From assembly GCA_910585375.1 (NCBI GenBank), contig CAJUCZ010000003.1, positions 42,836 to 106,835 of the forward strand: a stretch of DNA of 64,000 nt, written 5' to 3'. The position numbers and the translations under genes are program-made. Under the pieces are notes generated by a model. That model had not been told where the DNA came from and ran no database searches. It saw only the letters and a program-made list of their open reading frames with translations. This stretch comes from an uncultured Alphaproteobacteria bacterium. GTDB lineage: Bacteria > Pseudomonadota > Alphaproteobacteria > RF32 > CAG-239. Position 1 is the first letter of the stretch, and every line of letters begins with the position of its first letter. Positions 49,928 through 59,159 of this stretch are shown here, piece after piece.

Positions 49928-52000
49928 TTATTGATCCAGAAAACTGCGCAGTTTCCGTGACCGGCTCGGATGCTTCAGCTTGCGCAAAGCCTTCGCCTCA
50001 ATCTGGCGGATACGCTCACGCGTAACGTTAAACTGCTGTCCGACTTCTTCCAACGTATGATCGGTATTCATACCAATACCGAAGCGCATCCGCAACACAC
50101 GCTCCTCACGCGGCGTCAAGGAAGACAAAATACGGGTACAGGTTTCTTTCAGATTGGAATGAATCGCCATATCCAACGGCTGCAAAGCACTGTCATCGGC
50201 AATAAAATCGCCCAGAGAAGAATCTTCCTCATCGCCGACCGGCGCTTCCAAACTAACCGGTTCTTTGGCAATCTTCATAACCTTACGAACTTTTTCCAGC
50301 GGCATTGACAAACGCTGCGCCAGTTCTTCCGGCACCGGCTCACGCCCCATCTCGGCCAGCATTTGGCGGGAAGTTCGGGTCAGCTTGTTAATTGTCTCAA
50401 TCATATGAACCGGAATACGGATTGTCCGTGCCTGATCGGCAATTGAGCGTGTAATCGCCTGCCTGATCCACCATGTTGCATAAGTCGAGAACTTATAACC
50501 GCGGCGATATTCAAACTTGTCAACGGCTTTCATCAGACCGATATTGCCTTCCTGAATCAAATCCAGAAATTGCAAACCGCGGTTTGTATATTTTTTGGCA
50601 ATGGAAATAACCAGACGCAGATTAGCCTCAATCATTTCTTTCTTAGCCTTTTCAGCCTCACGTTCGCCGCGTTTGATCGTATCGACCATACGGCGGTATT
50701 CGCTGATCGGCAATCCGCATTCCGTCGCCATTTGTGCAACGGACTCACGCAGTTCGGCAATTTCCAGCCCATATCTCTCTACAAAATTTTTCCAGTGCTT
50801 GTCACTCTTCTTTGCAACATTTTCAATCCACTTCGGATCAAGCTCGGATTTCTGATAAACTTCCAAAAAGTCTTCGCGCTTAATCTTGCAGGACATGGCA
50901 TAACGCAGAAGCTTTCCTTCCAGCCCCATCAAACGCTTGTTCAGGCCGTTCAGCTGCTCAACCAGCTGCTCAATTCTGACCGCATTCAGATGGATGGAGC
51001 TCATCAGCTCAACCAATTCTTTTTTCACCTGCAGATATTTTTTCTCAACCGAAGCGCTGACGGATTTTCCGGCAATAATTGCAGCCACGCGCTGCTTTTG
51101 GATTTTATCCAGATCATCATAATAGCCGGAAATCTTGGTCAGAATTTCCAACACCGGCTCACGCAAGGCCTCTTCCATTGAAGAAACCGAAGCCGCGGCA
51201 CGTCCGCCGGTTTCATCCTCGTCATCTTCCGTACCTTCATGAGCTTCATCATCGCCGCTTTCCAAGTCGTCATCGGTATCTTCGTCTTCCTCATCTTCCA
51301 CGGCGCTGTCAAGCTCAATATCATCGGCGAGTTCATCGTCAATATCATCTAAATTGTCTTTGGTTTCCAGCTCTTCAGCCACTTTTTCCAAATCATCGAC
51401 TGTTTCTTCGTCCTCTTCAAAAGCCATGGCCTCGGCATCATCACCATACATCATCTCCAAATCGATAATGTCGCGAAGCTGCATCGTCCCTTCCAGCAAT
51501 TCATCGCGCCAGCCCGCAATGGCCTTAATCGTCATCGGACTTTCGCACAAACCGTCAATCATCACGGTTTTTCCGGCTTCAATACGCTTGGCAATGGCAA
51601 TCTCGCCTTCGCGGGAAAGCAATTCCACCGTCCCCATTTCTTTAAGATACATTCTGACCGGATCATCGCTGCGGCCCAGCTCTTTCTCGTCAAAATTGCC
51701 GCCTTCGTCTTCATCGTCAAAATCGTCAACGTCGTCTTCCACGGCGTCCTGCTCAAAACTGTCAACTTCCGACTCTGCAATCAGGCTGATTCCCATATCA
51801 GAAATGCCGGACATAATATCTTCAATATTTTCAGAAGATTCGCGTTCGGGGGGCAAAGCTTTATTGAGTTCTTCTATTGTAATGTAGCCACGGACTTTTC
51901 CCTTGTCAATCAAGCGCTTAACAGCACTTCCGAGGGTATCGATCAAGGGCGTGTCTGCCGCCCCGCCGTCATAGAGGTCTGGAGTATCTATATCTGACAT
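49928..52000 (-). CDS. rpoD: RNA polymerase primary sigma factor RpoD
   Basis: Directs RNA polymerase to housekeeping promoters of the TTGACA/TATAAT type, which are seen throughout this window. 690 aa. Region 1.1 at the N-terminus; region 1.2 with DPVRMYLKEMGTVELLSREG near 116; a long acidic non-conserved region (Asp/Glu runs at about 200-270) typical of primary sigma factors; region 2 with YKFSTYATWWIRQAITRSIA near 528; region 3; and region 4 with TRERIRQIEAKALRKLKHPS near 665 and the -35-binding helix. It is downstream of dnaG, the usual yqeY-dnaG-rpoD macromolecular-synthesis unit. Confidence 0.98.
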   Translation of the reverse strand: MSDIDTPDLYDGGAADTPLIDTLGSAVKRLIDKGKVRGYITIEELNKALPPERESSENIEDIMSGISDMGISLIAESEVDSFEQDAVEDDVDDFDDEDEGGNFDEKELGRSDDPVRMYLKEMGTVELLSREGEIAIAKRIEAGKTVMIDGLCESPMTIKAIAGWRDELLEGTMQLRDIIDLEMMYGDDAEAMAFEEDEETVDDLEKVAEELETKDNLDDIDDELADDIELDSAVEDEEDEDTDDDLESGDDEAHEGTEDDEDETGGRAAASVSSMEEALREPVLEILTKISGYYDDLDKIQKQRVAAIIAGKSVSASVEKKYLQVKKELVELMSSIHLNAVRIEQLVEQLNGLNKRLMGLEGKLLRYAMSCKIKREDFLEVYQKSELDPKWIENVAKKSDKHWKNFVERYGLEIAELRESVAQMATECGLPISEYRRMVDTIKRGEREAEKAKKEMIEANLRLVISIAKKYTNRGLQFLDLIQEGNIGLMKAVDKFEYRRGYKFSTYATWWIRQAITRSIADQARTIRIPVHMIETINKLTRTSRQMLAEMGREPVPEELAQRLSMPLEKVRKVMKIAKEPVSLEAPVGDEEDSSLGDFIADDSALQPLDMAIHSNLKETCTRILSSLTPREERVLRMRFGIGMNTDHTLEEVGQQFNVTRERIRQIEAKALRKLKHPSRSRKLRSFLDQ

Positions 52001-52151
52001 CAGTATTCCTTAAAAAAATCGATTCTTTTGCTAGCTTGCAGGAACTTTTAATAAGTTATCGGCCAAATGTCAAGCCCTACAATCAAACGAATAACAGCAT
52101 ATGGCGCTCAAAGCCGCGGTTTTCAAGGAAAAAGGATAAAATAAATATTTT

Positions 52152-54008
52152 TTAGTCCGGATTCGTTTCCTGCAGAATCGTCTCTTTTTCCTTTTTGAGC
52201 GATTCGTAACGCTTAAAAACCTCGTCAGGAAAAGACGGCGCATTATCAATCTCTTTTAAGCATTCTTTCATCTCGTTATCCAGCATTTTAAGCTGAACTT
52301 CGGAAATTTTGGTGTTAATCTCTTCCCTTAGCTTCAAAACCGGTGGTTTTTGCATCCGCAGCATTTTGAACTCCCACAAACTTCCGACTTCGCTGCCCTG
52401 CCCGCCGTTTTGCAGGCATTCCAGAACCTTGTCGCAGTCCGCCTCCGGCTCGTCCATACTGATTTGTACCAGTGCATCAAACACCCCCCGCAGCTTAGTG
52501 TCTTTAATTTCAAAATCAGCCATTTTTTCTTCATATTCGGCAATCAGCTCCGGACAGAAAATCATGGCTGCAATTACAAACTTGACAATCTGCTCGTCCA
52601 AAACCCTCTTGGGGCGCGCCACCACAATCGGCTGCGGCATAAAGGGCCGCCCGACTCCCGTTTTTTTATAAGCCTGATAATCACCGCGCCGCAATTGAGA
52701 CGGATACATCCCGTTGTGCTGAAACTTGCGCCTTGCCCCCTGCCCGACTTCATAATACAGCCGGTCTTTCATCTCCTGAATATAATAAGTTCGAACCGTC
52801 GCATCGGCAATCTTGGCGACTTCTTCCTTCAAATCGCTTTCCAACAAGGCTTTTTGCTCCGGCGTATCCAACGGCCGGTTTTCATAATTCTTGCGCCATA
52901 AGAGGTCTTTCAGCGGCACCGTCGTATCAATTTGCTTCTGAAAAGCCTCCGCACCGTGTGCTTTCAAAAATTCGTCCGGATCCATTTTTTCCGGCAAAAA
53001 TACATATTTGAGCGAATAACCGGGTCTTAAAATCGGCAAAGCCCTGTCAACCGAACGTATAGCAGCCTTAACACCTGCACCGTCACCGTCAAAACACAAC
53101 GTCGGTTCATTGCAGATTTTCCAAGCTTCGGCAATCTGGTCTTCGGTCAAGGCCGTACCGAGCGGCGCCACGGCATAATGAAAACCATACTTGTCCATGG
53201 CAATCACATCCATATAGCCTTCGCAGACAATAATCCGCTTGGCCTCAAAGGCCTTGTCACGGGCATTATTGAGATTGTACAAAACGCGGCGCTTGTTGAA
53301 AATCGGCGTTTCGGGCGAGTTCAGATACTTGGGCTGCCCGTCGCCCATAATCCGCCCGCCGAAAGCAATCGGCCGGGCGCGCTTGTCAAAAATCGGAATA
53401 ATAACCCTATCGCGAAAAAAATCGAAAGTCCGTTTGCTGGTATTGTTCTCTGCCAGAGAAACCAGTCCGAGATCAGACATATCGTGCTCTGAAATCCCTT
53501 TTGATTTCAGTAAAGCCAGCAAACCGTTATTGGCCGGCGCATATCCCAGACGGAATTTTGAAATAATGTCATCACCAAAACCGCGGCGGGAAAGATACTC
53601 CATCGCCTTTTGTCCCTCCGGCAGCCGCAGGCATTTTTCAAAAAATTTGACCGCCAGCTCCATAATGTCATAAAGCGAATTTTTCTTTTCCAGCTCGGCT
53701 TTGTTCTCATGCGAAATCCGCGGCACTTCCAGTCCGGCTTTATGCGCCAGCTTTTCCACGGCATCCATAAACGGCAGACCGTTGGCCTCCATCTCAAACT
53801 TAATGATGTCGCCATGCGCTCCGCAGCCGAAACAATGATAAAACCCTTTGGCCTCGTTCACGGTAAAAGACGGCGTTTTTTCATTGTGAAACGGACAGCA
53901 GGCCTGATATTCCCGCCCCTTCCGAACAAGCTTGACCTTATCTCCGACCACATCGACAATCGAAACCTTTGCCCGCAATTCATCTAAAAATTTTTGTAAA
54001 TCCGCCAT
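52152..54008 (-). CDS. dnaG: DNA primase DnaG
   Basis: Synthesises RNA primers for replication. 618 aa. The CHC2 zinc finger is in the first 80 residues (CCPFHNEKTPSF..CFGCG). The catalytic RNAP/TOPRIM core contains VGVIPIFDKRARPIAFGGRI-like RVIIPIFDKRARPIAFGGRI, then KRIIVCEGYMDVIAMDKYG (TOPRIM acidic centre) and LCFDGDGAGVKAA. The C-terminal helicase-binding domain follows. rpoD lies 151 bases downstream in the same direction. The start (MADLQKFLDELRAK) is good, although only a weak site precedes the ATG. Confidence 0.97.
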   Translation of the reverse strand: MADLQKFLDELRAKVSIVDVVGDKVKLVRKGREYQACCPFHNEKTPSFTVNEAKGFYHCFGCGAHGDIIKFEMEANGLPFMDAVEKLAHKAGLEVPRISHENKAELEKKNSLYDIMELAVKFFEKCLRLPEGQKAMEYLSRRGFGDDIISKFRLGYAPANNGLLALLKSKGISEHDMSDLGLVSLAENNTSKRTFDFFRDRVIIPIFDKRARPIAFGGRIMGDGQPKYLNSPETPIFNKRRVLYNLNNARDKAFEAKRIIVCEGYMDVIAMDKYGFHYAVAPLGTALTEDQIAEAWKICNEPTLCFDGDGAGVKAAIRSVDRALPILRPGYSLKYVFLPEKMDPDEFLKAHGAEAFQKQIDTTVPLKDLLWRKNYENRPLDTPEQKALLESDLKEEVAKIADATVRTYYIQEMKDRLYYEVGQGARRKFQHNGMYPSQLRRGDYQAYKKTGVGRPFMPQPIVVARPKRVLDEQIVKFVIAAMIFCPELIAEYEEKMADFEIKDTKLRGVFDALVQISMDEPEADCDKVLECLQNGGQGSEVGSLWEFKMLRMQKPPVLKLREEINTKISEVQLKMLDNEMKECLKEIDNAPSFPDEVFKRYESLKKEKETILQETNPD

Positions 54009-54041
54009 TGTTTACCAAATTTATACCCCTCATTCCCAGTC

Positions 54042-54082
54042 TTTGCTAACCGCCCTTCATCCCCTCTCTTAGCAAAGAGAGG
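54042..54082 (-). promoter_or_regulatory. Two mutually exclusive hairpins in the dnaG upstream region
   Basis: CCTCTCTT-AGCA-AAGAGAGG (54063-54082) and CTTTGCTAA (54042-54050) with TTAGCAAAG (54069-54077) share the same bases, so only one can form. In a dnaG transcript on the minus strand they would lie about 35-75 bases before the start codon. Regulation by structure switching is a guess. Confidence 0.4.
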
Positions 54083-54132
54083 ATTAGGAAGAGTTAGTCG
54101 GAAAAAATCGTGTTAGGCACTCGTTATATGCA

Positions 54133-54394
54133 TTTTACCGGTAAAAGCCGATATGTGTGTCAAATAATAAGATTTAAGGAAAAATGTGAAGCGCGTACAA
54201 AAAGGTACGTGAACGAACATTTATCCGCGAAATCTGTATTAGTTGACCATAGAGCGGCTTTTACCGGTAAATTTCGTTATATGAGAAAGATAATAAGATT
54301 TTAGGGGGAGGAAACGGAGTGTACAAAAGGGTACATGAGTACTCCTCCAACCCGCGAAATCTGTATTAGCTTTCCATAGAACGAAATTTACCCC
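54133..54394. repeat. Composite palindromic repeat, copy 2 (complete)
   Basis: Unit a: outer arms TTTACCGGTAAAAGCC (from 54133) and GGCTTTTACCGGTAA (54256-54270), boxes AAATAATAAGA and CTGTATTAG, and the core GCGTAC-AAAAAG-GTACGTGA. Unit b: outer arms GGTAAATTTCGTT (54266-54278) and AACGAAATTTACC (54380-54392), the same boxes, inner stem GGAGGA/TCCTCC and core GTGTAC-AAAAGG-GTACATGA. The two units share a border, so arms overlap. It ends inside the last codon of yqeY. The whole is nearly identical to the copy at 36108-36328. Confidence 0.9.
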
Positions 54395-54840
54395 AATAAA
54401 TTCTTAATCGCCCCAGATGCCTTTCCGAAATCCATCTGCCCGGCATATTGTTCTCGCAGCTTGCCCATAACGGCACCCATGTCTTTCATGGAAGAAGCGT
54501 TAACTGATGCAATCACTTCTTTAATCGCCGCCGTCATCTCGGCTTCGTTCATCTGCTTTGGCAAAAATTTTTCAATAACTTTAATCTCGGCCAGTTCTTT
54601 GTCCGCCAAATCCTGACGCTTGCCTTCAATATAAATTTTAACAGAGTCGTTTCTTTGTTTGATCATCGACTGCATCATGGATAACAACTCGGCATCCGTT
54701 GCTTTTTCGGCACCTTTGCCGCGGGCTTCCACGTCTTTCTCTTTTTGTCCGGCGATAATCAGGCGCACGGCCGAAACCGTTGTCGTATCATGGCTTTTCA
54801 TTGCTTCTTTCAAAGCATTTTGCAAATCTTCTCTCAGCAT
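54388..54840 (-). CDS. GatB/YqeY domain protein
   Basis: 150 aa from the ATG at 54840 (GAGGAGAAGAA upstream). The YqeY family resembles the C-terminal domain of the amidotransferase subunit GatB and may bind tRNA or help amidation. MLREDLQNALKEAMKSHDTT, RLIIAGQKEKDVEARGKG and YIEGKRQDLADKELAEIKVI are typical; the last helix (MDFGKASGAIKNLLG) is complete. It is upstream of dnaG-rpoD, the conserved alphaproteobacterial order, but a 262-bp repeat separates them. Confidence 0.9.
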   Translation of the reverse strand: MLREDLQNALKEAMKSHDTTTVSAVRLIIAGQKEKDVEARGKGAEKATDAELLSMMQSMIKQRNDSVKIYIEGKRQDLADKELAEIKVIEKFLPKQMNEAEMTAAIKEVIASVNASSMKDMGAVMGKLREQYAGQMDFGKASGAIKNLLG

Positions 54841-54980
54841 TTTCTTCTCCTCACAAAAATTCAATCACTTAATTGATTTGAAGATAAACGCATTATAACA
54901 AAAAATCAATTCAAAAATAGCATTGTAATCGCCGCCAAATCAGGTTATATTTTTTTACAAACAAAATAAGGAGACCTCGG

Positions 54981-55682
54981 ATGAAAGCTTTTGCCCCGAT
55001 AAGTTTAATTTCACTGTGCTGCGCATTTCCGGCTTTTTCCCGGGAAGCTGACATAAACAACGCCGAAATGCAAAAAGCTCTGCAACAAACAGAACAAGCC
55101 ATGCAACAATCAGCACAAAACCTGAATCAGACGATCAGCAAAGTCATGCCGGAAATCGCGGAAAGCATGAACAAATCGCTGACTGAAATTCTCGGTACTT
55201 TTCCGCAGTTGTTTTCAGCCATGGAAGAAAATCGCATTTTTTCCAAAACCTCAGAACAAATGCTGAAAGAACTGAAAACATCTCTTGATGAAATGCAGAT
55301 CTCCGCAGAGAATTATAAAATTGAAAACTTCAATAACAATCTGGCGGTCAGCGGTTCTCAAAACAACATCGGACTGGACTTCCTGATTACACAAGACCCG
55401 ATGACCATCGCCCTTACCCGAGAATATCTGGACAATAAAAAATCCCAAAACGCGAATGCGCTTTCCGTCACTGCCTTAAACGGCAAACAGTTGGAACTTT
55501 CCGCCTTTTCAATAGAAAACATCAATGACAACCCGTTTTTATGTTACGATGAAAAAGATTATACCTTCATCATCGGCAACCTCGGCTATGACGCTAATGT
55601 CAAAATTGAAACCCGCGGCAAAGACCATAAACAACAAGCCCGTGACTTCATCAAATCCATCAACAGCCGGCAACTGAAATAA
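54981..55682 (+). CDS. Exported hypothetical protein
   Basis: 233 aa. The signal peptide FAPISLISLCCAFPAFS is followed by an amphipathic, glutamine-rich region (MQKALQQTEQAMQQSAQNLN, about 31-50) and a helical stretch, probably coiled-coil, then an alpha/beta C-terminal half (DFLITQDPMTIALTREYLDN, TFIIGNLGYDANVKIETRG). No family was recognised. AAGGAGACCTC precedes the ATG. It is convergent with the DUF4105 gene with 4 bases between stops. A periplasmic role is likely. Confidence 0.72.
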   Translation: MKAFAPISLISLCCAFPAFSREADINNAEMQKALQQTEQAMQQSAQNLNQTISKVMPEIAESMNKSLTEILGTFPQLFSAMEENRIFSKTSEQMLKELKTSLDEMQISAENYKIENFNNNLAVSGSQNNIGLDFLITQDPMTIALTREYLDNKKSQNANALSVTALNGKQLELSAFSIENINDNPFLCYDEKDYTFIIGNLGYDANVKIETRGKDHKQQARDFIKSINSRQLK

Positions 55683-55686
55683 GAAA

Positions 55687-57507
55687 TCAGAAATAATACC
55701 GCCAGCTGAGCAGCGTCTCGTCCAAATCTTTGCCGTAATTTTGTTCATAACGGTACTCCGCTGCAACGGCATTACGGCGATTCACTGAATAAACGGCTTC
55801 CGCCTTATATTTCATCTTATCGCCGAAATGATTGGTCGCCAACACTTTCTCCGCTTCGGCAATAAGCCGCCAATTGCCGTAATCTGCAAAAACACCGGCC
55901 GTCCAACCAATCCCGCCAATCGTATTATCCGGCAGAATACCGCCGTAACCGGCAAAAGCGCTGCCCAGAAAATAAAACCAGATTTCTTCATTCAACGCCA
56001 CCGTCGAACCGCCGCCGATTTTAAAATTAAAAACATACCCCTCTTTTTCGGTCCTCGGATTCATCTCCCGTTTTACATCCGCATTAATCATATAAGAAAC
56101 TGGCTTAAACATGGCATCGACCGGCGATAAAGACTTAATCCCAACCAAATCAAACTGCTGTAATACCGTTTTGTCGGAATTATCATAGTGCCTGAGCTTC
56201 GTATTCAAAAAATTAATTTCGGCACCGCGCAAAAAACCATAATTGTCATCACTGAGCGAATGATAAGCCGGCCGGTAACTGACCTCCTGAAAAGCCTCTC
56301 CGTTACGAAAACCGATACCGGCCTCAGCCCGCATGGATCTGTGCGAGAACAAAGGGTTCTTTCCGTCCTCCAATTCCGGAATCCTGCCGGCACCGGCAAT
56401 TTTGTTCCGCGCCAGCAATGCCTTAAAACTGCGCTGTCTGTAATCGGAAAGCTCCAACTCGTGCGCCACATACTGATACTGCACATATTGATAAGCCGTC
56501 TCCAGAACATCGGCTTTGCTTCCGTCATCGTCAAGCCCGTTCAAAGACCAGTCCTGTTCTTTGATTGCGGCCAGATAAGCTTCTTTTTCTTCCGGAGTCA
56601 TCTGTTTGTAACGATGCCTGATTTTAGCCTGCCGCGACGGCCGGTAATTAATGCTTTTTACCAATCCGGAGCGGGAATATACGGCCTTGACCGTATCCAG
56701 CGGAATAGCCTGAACCGGAAAGTCGTCCGCCAGTTTCAGGCTCGGGCGCACGGCATCAAGCGTTTCCATCAACATATAAGAACAATTGCGCGTAAAAAAG
56801 TAATAGCGGCTCTGGGCATGTCCCGTTTCCCACAAATGCGCCACAAACAAATCCAGTTCTTTAGGCGTCAAATCCAGATTAATTTCCCATATATCACGAT
56901 TCTCAATATTGTTGTAAGTATTAATCACGTCATAATAAGGCTTGACCGTAAATCCGCCGTAATACCCGCCGGTCAGACCGAGAACCGCAAACAAAACGCT
57001 ATTTTCCTGCCCTGCGGTAAAAGCACCGTAATTTGCTCCGTGCGCCAAAAGCTGCGTTCCCTTGCGCGCCGTATCAATCCGCAAAAGCGTATGCCCGAAC
57101 AAAGAAGACGGATTGTTCATATAGGCATCGGTAAACAGCAGCGTCACGCCGGAAGGCTGCAAATCTTTGCGGAATTGTTCATATTCCGCACATTTCGGAA
57201 AATTTGCCGATGTCAGACCTTTTTGCTTCAAAAAAAGATAACGCGCCGGAAAAAGGCAACGTTTACTATCGTCACTTTCAAACAAAGCCGCGGTTGCAGC
57301 CAACTCGGCTTCGGGATTTACCTTTCCGTCCGAGACCAAAAAGAAATTTTCGGAGTCAATCGTGCTTTTATACAATCCGCCACCCTGCGGACGATAATGT
57401 CCGAGCGCCAGCCATTCATCGGAATAAGCCGCATTTTCGTCGGCATGAACAGAAAAAACGAATAAAAAAACAAACGCCCAAAGACAACAAACAAAAATTT
57501 TCATCAT
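55687..57507 (-). CDS. DUF4105 domain outer-membrane protein
   Basis: 606 aa from the ATG at 57507. A signal peptide (IFVCCLWAFVFLFVFSVHA) precedes the DUF4105 domain with SSLFGHTLLRID (conserved His) and SRYYFFTRNCSYMLMETLDA (conserved Cys). These residues suggest a cysteine-hydrolase-like or lipid-handling function, but none is established. The C-terminal third has alternating aromatic strands (EAGIGFRNGEAFQEVSYRP, RLIAEAEKVLATNHFGDKMK) and ends in LSWRYYF with a terminal Phe, so it probably forms an outer-membrane beta barrel. It lies after a DUF3015 gene in the same direction. Confidence 0.85.
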   Translation of the reverse strand: MMKIFVCCLWAFVFLFVFSVHADENAAYSDEWLALGHYRPQGGGLYKSTIDSENFFLVSDGKVNPEAELAATAALFESDDSKRCLFPARYLFLKQKGLTSANFPKCAEYEQFRKDLQPSGVTLLFTDAYMNNPSSLFGHTLLRIDTARKGTQLLAHGANYGAFTAGQENSVLFAVLGLTGGYYGGFTVKPYYDVINTYNNIENRDIWEINLDLTPKELDLFVAHLWETGHAQSRYYFFTRNCSYMLMETLDAVRPSLKLADDFPVQAIPLDTVKAVYSRSGLVKSINYRPSRQAKIRHRYKQMTPEEKEAYLAAIKEQDWSLNGLDDDGSKADVLETAYQYVQYQYVAHELELSDYRQRSFKALLARNKIAGAGRIPELEDGKNPLFSHRSMRAEAGIGFRNGEAFQEVSYRPAYHSLSDDNYGFLRGAEINFLNTKLRHYDNSDKTVLQQFDLVGIKSLSPVDAMFKPVSYMINADVKREMNPRTEKEGYVFNFKIGGGSTVALNEEIWFYFLGSAFAGYGGILPDNTIGGIGWTAGVFADYGNWRLIAEAEKVLATNHFGDKMKYKAEAVYSVNRRNAVAAEYRYEQNYGKDLDETLLSWRYYF

Positions 57508-57571
57508 CAAATAACAAAACGGCTTCCGGCCAGAAAGCCGGAGGCCGCCTTGCCTCAATCATCAAAAGCCG

Positions 57572-58033
57572 TTACGCATTCTGAACCAGTTCCAGCAGAT
57601 TCAACGTAACCTGAACTGCATCGGCATTTTCATCGGCAAACAAATAAGCAAAATTTGTTTTTGAAATCTCGCCCAGTTTTTCACTGTCCACATTCAAAAT
57701 ACCGGCCAGCGTATCAATGGTCTCCCCGCGTCCGGCAGCTGCATCCATAGCATATTGCTCCATATTGTTTTCCAAAAAAGCCAGCATCATTTTGCCTGTT
57801 CCGCCGGTCACGCGTCCGTTCGGATCACAACCGGAAGTTCCGAAAGTAATACCGAAAGTCTGGGTACCGAAAGAAGCGTTTGTCGTTGCAGCCAGCACCT
57901 GCGGACCGATACCGCTTTGACCGCGCCAAGCCATGGAACCCAAACCGCAGCCCGTGCTGTCAACCGCGGCTGCATTAGAAGCCGCCATCATTATGCCGCC
58001 CATCATCATAGCGGCCAGAGATAATTTTTTCAT
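57572..58033 (-). CDS. DUF3015 family exported protein
   Basis: 153 aa with a signal peptide (LAAMMMGGIMMAASNAAA). The DUF3015 domain follows at once: STGCGLGSMAWRGQSGIGPQ, VLAATTNASFGTQTFGITFG and GTSGCDPNGRV. The family is found in many proteobacteria and has no known function. It is a small periplasmic protein with two conserved Cys that may form a disulfide. A weak terminator hairpin lies in the 64 bases before the DUF4105 gene. Confidence 0.88.
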   Translation of the reverse strand: MKKLSLAAMMMGGIMMAASNAAAVDSTGCGLGSMAWRGQSGIGPQVLAATTNASFGTQTFGITFGTSGCDPNGRVTGGTGKMMLAFLENNMEQYAMDAAAGRGETIDTLAGILNVDSEKLGEISKTNFAYLFADENADAVQVTLNLLELVQNA

Positions 58034-58128
58034 AAATGCCTCCAGTTAAAAGTTACTCTTGATTTTTAGCACAAATAATAATTTTGTATAGTATATTTTT
58101 TACGTTATACCGCCATAAAAGATTTCGC

Positions 58129-58156
58129 TTGAAAATATAAAAAAGCATGTTATATT
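58129..58156 (+). promoter_or_regulatory. Probable promoter of greA
   Basis: TTGAAA, 16 bases, TATATT. It lies about 85 bases before the greA start and gives a leader of about 80 bases. Confidence 0.6.
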
Positions 58157-58176
58157 GAAGAAAATTAAGAATTAGG

Positions 58177-58210
58177 CAGGCTGTGATAAGGTCATACTTA
58201 TCGCAGTCTG
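58177..58210 (+). promoter_or_regulatory. Stable hairpin in the greA leader
   Basis: CAGGCTGTGATAA pairs with TTATCGCAGTCTG across an 8-base loop, 13 continuous pairs counting G-U. No T-run follows, so it is more likely an RNA-stability or regulatory element than a terminator. greA leaders in other bacteria yield small RNAs, but no homology is claimed. Confidence 0.55.
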
Positions 58211-58241
58211 TTATTTGTAACCAGAAAAACAGGTGAGTGAA

Positions 58242-58715
58242 ATGGAAAAATTCCCTTTAACCAAACAAGGCTATATTGCTCTTGAGGAAGAGTTGAAACA
58301 TCTCAAAGGCGTTGACCGCCCCAACATTATCGCGGCCATTGCTGAAGCGCGTTCTCATGGTGATTTGTCTGAAAACGCCGAATATTCGGCCGCTAAAGAG
58401 AAACAAAGTTTCATTGAAGGACGCATTCAGGATCTGGAAGCCGTTTTGAGTCGCGCTCAGGTCATTGACGTTGCCAACACCAAATCCGACGTAATCCGCT
58501 TTGGCGCCACGGTTCAGGTTGTTGATGAAGATAATGACAACGAAAAAACTTATCAGATTGTCGGAGATTACGAAGCTGATATCGAGAAAAACAAAATCTC
58601 TCTGTCTTCTCCTCTGGCCAAAGCCCTGATTGGCAAAGAAGTCGGCGACATTGCCGAATATGTTGCCCCCGGCGGTAAAAAATCTTTTGAGATTTTGGAA
58701 GTCAAATACATTTAA
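58242..58715 (+). CDS. greA: Transcription elongation factor GreA
   Basis: Stimulates cleavage of backtracked RNA by RNA polymerase. 157 aa from the ATG at 58242; the GTG three codons upstream was rejected because AGGTGAG lies at ideal distance from the ATG. The N-terminal coiled coil is typical (GYIALEEELKHLKG, AIAEARSHGDLSENAEYSAA with the acidic tip DLSENAEY). The C-terminal FKBP-like domain ends SSPLAKALIGKEVGDIAEYV and ILEVKYI. A terminator follows. Confidence 0.97.
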   Translation: MEKFPLTKQGYIALEEELKHLKGVDRPNIIAAIAEARSHGDLSENAEYSAAKEKQSFIEGRIQDLEAVLSRAQVIDVANTKSDVIRFGATVQVVDEDNDNEKTYQIVGDYEADIEKNKISLSSPLAKALIGKEVGDIAEYVAPGGKKSFEILEVKYI

Positions 58716-58737
58716 AACCCCAAAACAAACCTTATAT

Positions 58738-58771
58738 TAAAACCGGTTCTAAAAAAACCGGTTTTATTTTT
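58738..58771 (+). terminator. Terminator of greA
   Basis: AAAACCGGTT and AACCGGTTTT pair around CTAAAAAA, followed by ATTTTT. Confidence 0.88.
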
Positions 58772-58790
58772 CAACCAAGGAGCATACAAC

Positions 58791-59072
58791 ATGGAAAACC
58801 TGTCTACACCTCATAGCAACGACCTTCCGAAAGAAACAATCTGCTATTGTACCCCCGAAGAATGTGACTGTACCGTAACCAGAGAAGAAAAAGAAATGAA
58901 TAAGACAGAACAGGAAAATTGTAAATATGTACTGGATTATGACAACAAATGCGACTGCCGCGAAGACGACAACTGCGGTTGCACCTATCCCAACAATCTG
59001 CCGCAGGACTTTAAACAAGAATGTAAAGAAGGTCAAAACTGCACTGCACAACAATCAGATACATATAAGTAA
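58791..59072 (+). CDS. Small cysteine-rich protein with CxC motifs
   Basis: 93 aa, no signal peptide, acidic, with 11 cysteines. They occur as C-Y-C, C-D-C, C-D-C and C-G-C pairs plus single Cys residues (ICYCTPEECDC, NKCDCREDDNCGCTYP, ECKEGQNC). This spacing is metallothionein-like, but neither a family nor a metal can be assigned. AAGGAGCATACAAC precedes the ATG. It is 87 bases upstream of thioredoxin reductase, so a thiol-metal or redox role is plausible. Confidence 0.7.
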   Translation: MENLSTPHSNDLPKETICYCTPEECDCTVTREEKEMNKTEQENCKYVLDYDNKCDCREDDNCGCTYPNNLPQDFKQECKEGQNCTAQQSDTYK

Positions 59073-59159
59073 CAAAAAAAACACCCCGAGGCAACCGCCG
59101 GCTTGCAAAAACCGGATAATTATTCTATGTAATAAGAAAAAATTATCGGAGAAAACGCT

